Shown here: positions 55,834-64,000 of the stretch, in pieces
Numbering within the stretch: the stretch's first letter is position 1
Layout of the letters: each line of letters begins with the position of its first letter
Source of the DNA: Scilla litardierei
Lineage: Eukaryota; Streptophyta; Magnoliopsida; Asparagales; Asparagaceae
NCBI GenBank assembly: GCA_030789695.1
Contig: CM061141.1
Coordinates: 272,645,655 to 272,709,654, forward strand
Length of the DNA stretch: 64,000 nt
Direction: 5' to 3'
Made by a program: the position numbers and the translations under genes
The notes under the pieces: generated by a model
The model's input: the letters and a program-made list of their open reading frames with translations, nothing else
The model's database searches: none
Told to the model about the DNA's origin: nothing

Positions 55834-56096
55834 CAATGTTGCCCCCTTGAGAAGACATCCACGTCATTCTTGCGTCCGGGAGACGACTACCATGTCGTCT
55901 TATCCCCTGTTTAATGACTTTCCTCCTCGGTTTTGCACCCGGGAAACGACTGACCCATGTTTTCTTTTCGCCGTCAATATTGCCTCCGAAAGACGACTTC
56001 CACGCCATTCTTGCGCCCGGTAGACGACTACCCTATCGCCATTTCACCCGTTAACCGTCTGTCCTCCTCGGTTTCGCACCCGGGCGACGACCTTCA
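55834..56096. repeat. Diverged 141-bp tandem duplication in Helitron
   Basis: The unit starting at 55834 (caatgttgcccccttgag) recurs at 55975 (caatattgcctccgaaag). Both hold a cattcttgcg(t/c)ccgg string, gacgactacc and tcctcctcggttt(t/c)gcacccggg. Confidence 0.75.
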
Positions 56097-57419
56097 CCGT
56101 GCCCTACGGGCACGGGTAATGACTAGTATATATATATATATAACGTTAGGATCAACAAGCACTGTGTAACTAAAATACTATGATGAGTTAAATGCGTTAG
56201 CCTAATATTTTTTAATCTAAATGATGCAGAAACCGTTATGCCTTCCCTGCGATCTCAGCGACACCCAAAACCTGCTCAAGTAGGCAAGTGTACGAATGTA
56301 TATAAATTATTGAAGTTTTAATGTTTTAATTGCATTTTGTCATATGCCAACGTTGATTATTAATACGTCATCATGCTCCACTTCATGTTGTACACACACT
56401 TGCTAGAATTTGCTTTTTTGCTAGATTAAATTGCTTAGTAGTATGGACATTGATGGAACACATTGAACATCTTGAATTCGTGAACTCGTGCCCTCGAAGG
56501 TAAAAATCTTGAATTCGTGAACTCGTACACATTGATTAGGCTGGCTCATGTTCCAGCACAACTTTTAGGTGGGGTTAGGGTTGAGCGGCCACTGAGCGTG
56601 TGTAGAGGCCCCCTTCAAGAGCACCACCTAGGCGGTGGGTGGTGTCAATCACGATTATACCCACATGAGAAGGATCGACCTACTCTCCGTGACTTAAAGG
56701 CGTGAACCCTAAGAGTGATAGAAAACACTAACACAGAACTTGAACTCATTATTGTTATCTCAGTTGTACACTAGAATTTCCATGCTAATAATATTTGTAG
56801 AAATGCCATGCTCATTAGTGCTCATTTTAAATTCTTTAGAACTGCCATGTTTAGAAGTACTTTACCTTACTTTAAAATTGTCATGCTTATAACTATGCTG
56901 CTGTCATCTTGTATAAACAGTTAATGCTTCATAATTTGTTGCTATTCATACACCTCGTCTTGGATCGTCTTACTTTTACTTGCAGACCCTTGCTGACATA
57001 CATTCGTGTTTTTGGAATGTATGTCAGATCACGAGCCAGAGTACAAGGAGGACTTGTTTGAAATGCCTGACCAAGAGGGCCAGGAGCCCGCTGTTGATGC
57101 TGAGTCACTCTCTATGGAGGACATAGAGACTAGTGTCGTCGCTGTTTTTCCTTTTAGTTTGCTTTAGTATCTTGTAGTATGAGAATGCACCTTGTTGTAG
57201 TTCTTTGGCCATGCTGAGGCCTTGTCGTTTTATTTCGTGTATGAACATTTCTAGATGTGGCTTTTAATTATATGAAGGTTTTTATTGTTCTAAATGCATG
57301 CAAGAATCCTGCGCGGTTGTTGTCACAGCCGATTAATGAACAAGAGCTTCATTGCTCTAGTTCATGCGGACCTTAGTAACGTTCTCACTTCCGTTGTTTT
57401 TGGAAAGCGGGGCGTTACA

Positions 57420-57424
57420 GTGTT
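57420..57424. repeat. Target-site duplication of S3, right copy
   Basis: GTGTT, identical to 52706-52710. Confidence 0.8.
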
Positions 57425-58077
57425 GTTGATTCGATGATGATGATTACGATAACAATGGTGGCAATGATAATTGTGACATGACATTAGCTCGACAGTCAGA
57501 CGGTGTTGGCAACAATAGAGGCAGAGGCAATAGTGGTGTGCTGGTGGTGGCAGCAATCATGGTATTGATGGCTTGATGGTGGTTGTGACGGCAGTGATCC
57601 AATGACTACTGCGATGGTCCATTGAGGATAAGGGTGGTGGTGGTGATTGACGATGTTGGTGACATTAGCAGCAAGGGTGGCGGCTGTGGTCCGATGGTAG
57701 CAGTGATTGTGGTGGTTCAACGATGTACTATGATGATTCAATAACAGCGGCAGCGAAGGTTAGAACATGTTGGTGACAATGGCAATCAGGGAGACAATGA
57801 TGATAGTGATGGTTCAACAGTGACGATGACAGAAGAAGTTGTCTGACTGTGATGATAATGGCAAGGGCAATGGTGGTCCAATGGTGTCAACATTGGCAAC
57901 AATCCAATGGTGATTCGACGATTGCGGCAACGGGGATGGTGGTACGACGTTGGCGGCGACAGCGATCCAACGGTAGTTTGATGATAATGACGACGATGAC
58001 GATAATGGTCTGATGATGCCAATGGCGATAATAATGTTGATGGCGTCAGTGACGATGATTGCAGCAATGGTGATTTA
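57425..58077. repeat. GAT/GGT-rich irregular trinucleotide tract, right part
   Basis: Continuation of 52374-52705. Units such as gatggtggt, gacgatgac and ggcaacaat are shuffled without a period. The open frames here (for example His/Asn/Thr-rich ones on the minus strand) are not genes. Confidence 0.7.
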
Positions 58078-58714
58078 GGGCATGTTCTTTTGCAACGAAG
58101 TTGTCGTGGAATCCTAATTTTCGCACTATTCCATCACTGTTCACACAGAATCCCAATTCATTGCGTTCGGGCTGTTCTTTTGAGGATGCGGCGTTTTCGA
58201 AATCGTGTCCGACGTGGCGCGTGATCGAGGAATCCTCTCCATGATTTTGTTCTCTCCGTAAATGGGGCGGATTACAGCAGATTCACAATCGACGTAACCC
58301 CCCCTCTCCAATCGACCAATCGGAGCCGCATGGGTTTTTTTCGGCTTTTGCTGTAGCGTCATGCGTGAGAAGATGGGCCCACCGCTATAAACACAGATAA
58401 TTAGATATTTTGTATCCATTTAATTATTTTAATTATTAATTAGATAGTATATTAATTAGTTATTTTATTTTTAAGTATTTAGTTTAGGTATAAATAGTAC
58501 AAATTAAACTTGAGTGGACCCCACACCACTTTCTTCATCCAACTTTCTTCATCCAAAAGAACACACTCACGGAGTGGGACCCACCTCAATTTTCTAACTC
58601 CACAATCTAACCCCACATTCCAACAAAAGAACATACTACACACAAATTTCTCTCTCATCAGATTCCTAACTTCTCAACTTTCCCAATTATACTTTCCTAA
58701 AAAAGAACAGGCCC
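58078..58714. mobile_element. Harbinger-like MITE, possibly composite
   Basis: The left end GGGCATGTTCTTTTG and the inverted right end GGGCCTGTTCTTTTT form a terminal inverted repeat, flanked by TTA on both sides (58075-58077, 58715-58717). TIRs of this kind with a 3-bp TWA duplication are typical of PIF/Harbinger MITEs. Inside, GGGCTGTTCTTTTGAGGATG (about 58166-58185) and an inverted CATCCAAAAGAACAC (about 58549-58563) look like a second, inner pair of ends. No transposase is present. Confidence 0.78.
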
Positions 58715-58717
58715 TTA

Positions 58718-58867
58718 ACATTGAGAATAAAAGACATAAGTTTCTCTTTGTTGTGAATGGAAAAATAGGGAAATCGGTGTAGAGGGTTAAGAGCCCCCTA
58801 CCCTTGTATTTATAGCTTTCAATAGTGGGTTGGATACCCAATTGGCCTAATGGGCCTATTCATAACA
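58718..58867 (-). mobile_element. Copia element G, 3' LTR fragment
   Basis: The minus strand starts TGTTATGAATAGGCCC at 58867, with a TATA box GCTATAAATACAAGG at about 58802-58816. It is cut off at the MITE target site, and what follows beyond the MITE is the triplet tract. Confidence 0.7.
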
Positions 58868-58880
58868 CTTCCCCTTATCC
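58868..58880 (-). promoter_or_regulatory. Polypurine tract of copia element G
   Basis: GGATAAGGGGAAG on the minus strand, immediately before the LTR start TGTTATG. Confidence 0.7.
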
Positions 58881-59175
58881 AACCAACATTGAATAAGAGG
58901 TGGATTCTTCAGGATCCGAGTCAGGATAACTACCTTGTTAAATAAAGAACAGTTAATCTATAACTTCCCCTGTTTTGGGGATGTGTCTAGGGGTGGATAC
59001 TTCAGGATCCAGAGTCAACGAGGTTGCCTGTCAAAACCTTGACTATGGAAAACCCTGTGGGAAAAAACCTGTAGCCAAGGGAAAAGAGTACAACTCTGCG
59101 GTTGACTCCACCTCATCTGACCAAGCTTCAGGCTTGCAGATTTCCTATGAATCTATACATCAGTTTCCTATGTAT
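58881..59175 (-). other. Element G 3' untranslated region
   Basis: Non-coding interval between the RNase H stop at 59176 and the PPT. It contains a second purine-rich string, AAAACAGGGGAAG (about 58968-58980), and a repeated ggtggat(t/a)cttcaggatcc motif (58900s and 58990s). Confidence 0.6.
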
Positions 59176-62100
59176 CTATGAGTTCATAGTCTTCTCATCC
59201 TGACCCAGTTTACATTTACTCACTCTCCTCATCCCAATCCCATATACAAGTTTCTCAAAGATACTAGTAGGCAGGGATTTGGTAAGCAAATCCGCCAAGT
59301 TATTACATGATTGGATCTTCTGTACCTCAATCTGCTTCTGCTTCTGAAGGTCGTGCGTCCAGAAGAACTTGGGGGAGATATGCTTCGTCTTGTCGCCTTT
59401 GATGTAGCCGTCCTGTAGCTGGGCTATACATGCTGCATTGTCTTCATGAAGTGGAGTAGGCGCAAGGACGCCGGTCATCAGGCCGGTGGAGGTGAGGATG
59501 TGCTGGATCACAGAGCGTAGCCAGAAACTTTCCTTGCTTGCTTCAAAGATCGCTAGGAGCTCTGAGTGGGTGGATGAGACGGCCGTCATAGTCTGCTTCA
59601 CAGATCTCCAGGATATGGCTGTGCCGCCATAAGTAAACATGTATCATGTCTGAGACTTCTCTGTATGAGGATCAGACCTGTATCCTGCATCAGCATAACC
59701 AACTAAACCAGTTGATGCCCCTTTCCTGTAGAAAAGACCTAAGTCTATGGACCCTTGGAGGTAGCGCAGAAGATGCTTAACTCCGGCCCAGTGCCGCTGT
59801 GTAGGTGCAGCACTATATCTGGCTAGTAAGTTGACTGCAAATGCTATGTCAGGGCGAGTGCAGTTAGCCAGGTAAAGGAGTGCACCGATAGCACTTAGAT
59901 AAGGCACTTCAGGGCCTAGTGCGTCCTCCCCCTCTTCCAGCGGCCGGAAAGGGTCTTTATGTACATCCAATGATCTGACGACCATTAGAGTGCTGAGGGG
60001 GTGGCACTTATCCATCTGAAACTTTTTCAATAGGTTTGATGTGTAAGTTGACTGATGTAACAGGATCCCATCGTTAAGGTGCTCTATTTGAAGACCTAAA
60101 CAGAATTTTGACTTTCCGAGGTCTTTCATCTCGAAGGTTTCTGTCAAGCTTTTAGAAATCTCTGAGATCTCTTCAGGAGATCCGATGAGGTTCAAGTCGT
60201 CCACATAGACGGCTATGATTACAAATCCTGTTGCATTTGCTCTTATAAAAGATGCAAGGACAGACTGGGTCATTTGTGAATCCTTGTTTTGCAAGGAAAT
60301 CGCTCAGTATGTTATACCACATCCTTCCAGATTGTTTTAGACCATATAATGATCTTTGCAGTTTCACTGAGTAGATGTCACGTTCTCTCTCTTTTAGTGC
60401 TGCAGGCAAAGAATAACCGTCAGGCAATCTCATATAGATGTCTCGGTCTAGGTTGCCATATAGGTATGCAGTGACCACGTCCATAAGCTACATATCTAAA
60501 CCCTCTTGGGCTGTTAAGCCAATGAGGAATCGGAAGGTGATCGCGTCCATGACCGGGGAGTATGTGGCCTCAAAATCCACCCCTGGACGTTGGGTAAAAC
60601 CCTGCGCTACAAGCCTTGCTTTGTAGCGAACGATCTCATTCTGTTCATTTCGTTTTCTAACAAATACCCATTTATAACCCACAGGTTTTACACCTTTTGG
60701 TGTCTGGACTATGGGTCCGAAGACCTTGCGTTTGGTGAGTGAATCCAACTCCACTCCTATTGCCGCTTTCCACTTTGGCCAATCATCTCTGCTTTGACAT
60801 TCTGTCAGAGAGCGTGGTTCAATATCATCGTCGCAGTACGCGATGTTGATGGAAATATTACACGCAAATGTGTCATCTATGGTTGTGCTCTTTCTGTCCC
60901 AATACTCCCCAGTTCGTACATAGTGTTTCGATACTTCATTTTCTCCCGGTTTTTCATCTTCATGAGAGTTTGGGAAAGATGGGGTAACAGGGCTTATAGT
61001 AGCATCATGTGGTGGTATTTGTTTACCATTGCCAAGGGTCCTACTCTTTCGATGGACTTGGTCCTTGGATCCCGGTGGTTGCCCTCTCTTTTTGAGAGGT
61101 CCAACCATTTCTGTTGTAGGCAGATTGCATCCATTTTGCGGTATGCCAATCCTAGCTGGAGTGTTAGCAGCAGGGACGTGTGATTTGACAATCTTCTGGT
61201 TGTCAGTAAATTTGTCCGGCAAGAGATGGACAGTGTTTTGGATGTGGAGAATCTTCAGGACCTCCTCCTCACACTGGCTTGTGGGCGGATCAAAGTGACA
61301 TAATGTCTTTGTATCCCAAGTGATACATTCTGAAGCTTCGGGCTTCTTTGTCTGTGAGCCTAGTCTTGGAAACGATGTTTCATCGAATTCACAGTCTTCT
61401 AAACGTGCCTTGAAAACGTCTCCCGTAAGGGGTTCTAGGAATCTAATTATAGAGGGGGTGTCAAACCCAACATAAATGCCTAGGCGACGTTGTGGACCCA
61501 TCTTTGTCCTTTATGGTGGTGTTATGGGGACGTATACTGCACAACCAAATATTCTCAAGTGTGAGACAATTGGTGGGGCTCCAAGTGCTAGTTGCATTGG
61601 AGAAGATGACTGACCTCCAGAAGGTCTCAATTTTATTAAAGATGCAGCATGCAAAATTGCATGACCCCACGCTTTCACTGGCATCTAGGATTGAAGTAAT
61701 AATGGACGAGCAATCCATTGCAGTCTCTTAATTAGAGATTCTGCTAACCCATTTTGGGTGTGAACATGTGCTACAGGATGTTCGACTTCAATTCCCTGAG
61801 CTTGGCAATAGTCTAGAAAGACTTGTGACGTAAACTCCCCCGCATTGTCCAGACGGAGTTTCTTTATCTGGTAGTCGGGGAAGTGGGCCCGTAACTTGAT
61901 TATCTGAGCTAAAAGCTTAGATAGTGCTAGGTTACGGGTGGACAGTAGACACACATGTGACCACTTAGTAGATGCGTCTATCAGGACCATGAAGTACCTG
62001 AACGGACCACTTGATGGGTGTATCGGCCCACAAATGTCTCCGTGGATTCTTTCCAGAAAGCTTGGGGACTCCACGTCCACTTTCAATGGAGAGGGTCTCG

Positions 62101-62188
62101 TGATCAGTTTACCCTTGTAACAGGGTGGACATGGGAATTTTTCTTTTTGAAGAATCTTCAGGTTCTTCAGGTCTATACCCCCGGAGTT
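59176..62188 (-). pseudogene. Element G pol: integrase, RT, RNase H
   Basis: Read on the minus strand: the end of the GAG pre-integrase domain (about 62188-62090), then the integrase core at 62086-61685 (IHGDICGPIHPSSGPF, LRLDNAGEFTSQVF, HVHTQNGLAESLIKRLQ), a hinge, RT at about 60790-59900 ([34 protein letters not shown], catalytic YVDD in AVYVDDLNLIG) and RNase H to 59176 (FTYGGTAISWRSVKQTM, DLLTKSLP). Lesions: TAG at 61685 (Lys expected), frameshifts near 61640 and 60270, TAG at 60488 (Gln expected), TGA at 59644 (Gly expected). The integrase-to-hinge sequence resembles the Ivana/Oryco copia lineage, from memory. Inactive. Confidence 0.85.
62184..62188. repeat. Target-site duplication of solo LTR, left copy
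   Basis: GAGTT, identical to 63554-63558. Confidence 0.88.
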
Positions 62189-63553
62189 TGTTGGAATTTC
62201 ATAATTCCATATTTATATTCCCATATGGTTTTGATATGACAAACACAATCAGTACTACTAACTCTATGTATGCAGATACATATCAATGCTGAGTTCCACA
62301 CAAATGAGATATCTTCATGCATACTCAATCAGATATATCATTCATGAAGCTGGAAAGACAAAGGCACCTAATCCACGACTTGGATATATAATCACTTGAT
62401 AAGGATCTCCTGCAAAGAAGCTTCTCCGATTCAATTGCAGATACAGTCCTATCTACGGCTTTATGTAATCATTGTCAAATTTACTTTATTAGAGTCACAA
62501 AGCCTTGTGATAATATATCTTAGTTATCTAGGTTGCATTACTCAGAGATCTACACTTCCCAATTTCGAAAATTCGCAACTTTGAAAATTGGCAGCCAATA
62601 ACCCCATTTTGGTCGACCAATTTTAAACCTTCGAATTTGGTTATGGGATTGCATGTGCAAACTCCCCTAACCGTGTAGATTCTAGAACTGTCTCCCAATG
62701 GTCAAAATTCCCTCTCTAAATTTTGGTCGACCAATGTTGTTATTTTGATCGACCAATTTCAAAACTAGCCGTTTTGATCCCAAATTTTCAGGGACGGTTC
62801 TTGCCCATTTTCCAACGTTAACTACAGTCCCCAACCGTCCCTAAACACTATAAATAGAGGGGTAGACCCTCTCTTTCACTTCACTCACTTTCCTCTTCTT
62901 TACTCTCTTAATTGTTGAAATCAAGTCTTTCATTTTCTAAAGCTTTAGGCCATTAGTTGTTCTTTTCTTATTTGTAAGAAGAAATCTTTAGATTTCTTTC
63001 TTCGTTTAAGAACGGAAGAACTTGGATTTTCAACATCATTTTGGAAAGTTGTTTGTGTTCATAATTGCAAGAAGAAATCAATTGATCTCTCTCTTCTTTT
63101 ATGAACCAGAGAACTTCAAGTTTTGCTCTTCATTATATATCTTTTACATCTTGAAGTTCTTCTTCTAAACACCATCCTTGAATTCATTCTCTGAAATTTA
63201 TAACAAGGCTATAGGTGTTTTTCTTTTTATTATTTAACAGGTTTGAATCTCTGTTTAGAGATTGTACAATGTTTGGGACACGGGGAGTGTCGCCATTTTT
63301 GTAAGTTCATACTTGCGGGGCAAGTGATTATAGTGGATTGAAAATCTCTACGGGGTAGAGGACTGGAGTAGGATCACAAGGATCCGTACCAGGATAAATC
63401 TCTGTGTTTGCGATTGATTTAAATTCAGTACTTGTCATTTTATTTCCGTGCCATCTTTGCAAATATTACTAACATTTTATTTGTAACATTTTTATTATAT
63501 ACACTATTCACCCCCCCCCCCCAGTGTATTGATCCATACAGGCTAAAATTACA
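62189..63553 (+). mobile_element. Copia solo LTR in element G
   Basis: 1365 bp, TGTTGGAATTTCATAATTCC to GGCTAAAATTACA, with perfect GAGTT duplications. Removing the LTR and one GAGTT restores the pre-integrase reading frame of G across the junction. TATA (CTATAAATA) at 62848-62856 gives plus orientation, and the U5 end holds CTATTCAC plus a C run (63511-63522) as in SIRE-like LTRs. There is no internal region, so it is a product of LTR-LTR recombination. It is unrelated in sequence to the C/D/F LTRs. Confidence 0.88.
62848..62856 (+). promoter_or_regulatory. TATA box of solo LTR
   Basis: CTATAAATA in the middle of the solo LTR. Confidence 0.65.
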
Positions 63554-63558
63554 GAGTT

Positions 63559-64000
63559 CTTTATGATGCGGTACATCATAACAGAACCAGGGTGTCCCAG
63601 TCTACTGTGCCAAAGTTGGAATTCTGGTGTTTGGGGGCACTGCAGGTGCTCTGCCATGGATGTTTCTGGAGTTTGTATACTTGTTTGGTAGAGTCCCGAG
63701 GGGAGTCCCTTGAAACGTTCCACAATGGTTTTTGAACCATTTGTAAGAGACGTTACAAGCAAGTATTCCCTTTTATCTTCCTCGACCGTCTATAAGTGAT
63801 ATCCGTTTAAACGGATATCTTTAAAGCTTAGGAGGGTTCAGATAGATTTAGGGGAGTATAACGCATTTCTAAGTGTGATTTGTGTGTTACCGTGGAGCAA
63901 TATAATTGCTTCCCCTGATCCTTCGATTATGTTTGCTGGTCCTAAGATTGTTCTCAGTGGCCCAGAATAGCTACTTATGCTCGTGAAGTAGTCTATGTTT
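63559..64000 (-). pseudogene. Element G protease and GAG pre-integrase part
   Basis: The minus-strand reading enters from beyond the window with the end of the protease region (GPANIIEGSGEAIILLHGN, ALYSPKSI), with two in-frame stops (near 63836 and 63793). It continues as LLVTSLTNGSKTIVERFKGL and the pre-integrase motif LWHSRLGHPGSVMMYRIIKN, where the solo LTR intervenes. It is continuous with 62188 onward. Confidence 0.8.

Larger units (their letters stand above)
54160..56126 (+). mobile_element. Non-autonomous Helitron
   Basis: The 3' terminus is diagnostic: an 8-bp-stem hairpin CCGTGCCC TAC GGGCACGG at 56097-56115, then a few bases and CTAG at 56123-56126 followed by the host T. The insertion lies in an AT repeat (tatatata on both sides). 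The 5' end is placed at TC 54160-54161 but could be up to 10 bp further left. No Rep/helicase is encoded. It carries the first coding exon of a villin gene and a 141-bp tandem duplication near the 3' end. Confidence 0.8.
52711..57419 (+). mobile_element. S3, solo-LTR-like element with an inserted Helitron
   Basis: Begins TGTAACGGCCACC, ends GGAAAGCGGGGCGTTACA, and is flanked by perfect 5-bp duplications. Without the Helitron (about 1.97 kb) it is about 2.74 kb, close to S2, and its ends match S2. The layout is an AT-rich start, a C-rich leader at 53045-53770 with long but unrecognisable frames, an AT-rich body, and a short acidic frame near the end (DHEPEYKEDLFEMPDQ, about 57029-57076). No pol is seen. 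Same interpretation as S2. Confidence 0.65.

Noticed and set aside
57362..58067. His/Asn/Thr-rich frames on the minus strand
   Set aside because: Translation of the irregular GAT/GGT tract.

Overview
The window is a repeat-rich stretch of flowering-plant nuclear DNA. The evidence is the AT-rich composition and the plant repeat families: Ty1/copia elements primed from initiator tRNA-Met, a plant L1-type LINE with DUF4283 and CCHC ORF1, the 3' end of a Ty3/gypsy element, a Helitron carrying a plant villin exon, and a Harbinger-like MITE. I see no intact host gene, no rRNA or tRNA gene and no CRISPR array. Almost all of the window is transposable elements inserted into one another, and many boundaries can be fixed from target-site duplications (TSDs) and from host sequence that rejoins when an insert is removed.

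Left part (1-16676): a long LTR-like sequence is interrupted by a LINE at 1934-7471 (minus strand, 15-bp TSD). It is followed by the polypurine tract and LTR of a gypsy element (about 8190-10120, plus), a truncated copia element A (gag, protease, PBS and a 2.3-kb LTR, 10104-14852, minus), and two further LTR fragments (14853-15692 plus, 15693-16676 minus).

Centre (16677-52373): a decayed copia element E (minus) is the host of everything here. Its pol is split by element F (17712-24817), a young non-autonomous element with 1721-bp LTRs, a PBS, one intact 785-codon gag and no pol. E's 5' LTR is split by S1 (27606-52224), a long solo-LTR-like element, so its two halves lie 24.6 kb apart. S1 is itself split by element D (28592-49463), a SIRE/Maximus-like copia of the same family as F. 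D carries a related element C (29878-37721) inside its third ORF and a second solo-LTR-like element S2 (43991-46788) inside its gag. One deletion fused C's tail to the remnant of D's 3' LTR.

Right part (52374-64000): an irregular GAT/GGT-rich tract is interrupted by solo-LTR-like S3 (52711-57419), which contains a Helitron with the first coding exon of a villin gene. Next come a Harbinger-like MITE (58078-58714) and a decayed copia element G (58718-64000, minus) broken by a 1365-bp copia solo LTR (62189-63553).

The C/D/F family stands out. Its LTRs carry an array of five palindromic units built on CTAGTCGGTC directly upstream of the TATA box. A shorter array recurs inside C and D, ahead of a TATA-like box, a hairpin and (in D) a third ORF, which suggests an internal promoter. 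F has kept only LTRs, gag and priming sites, and related elements would have to supply its pol functions. The copies of such partners seen here (C and D) are dead.
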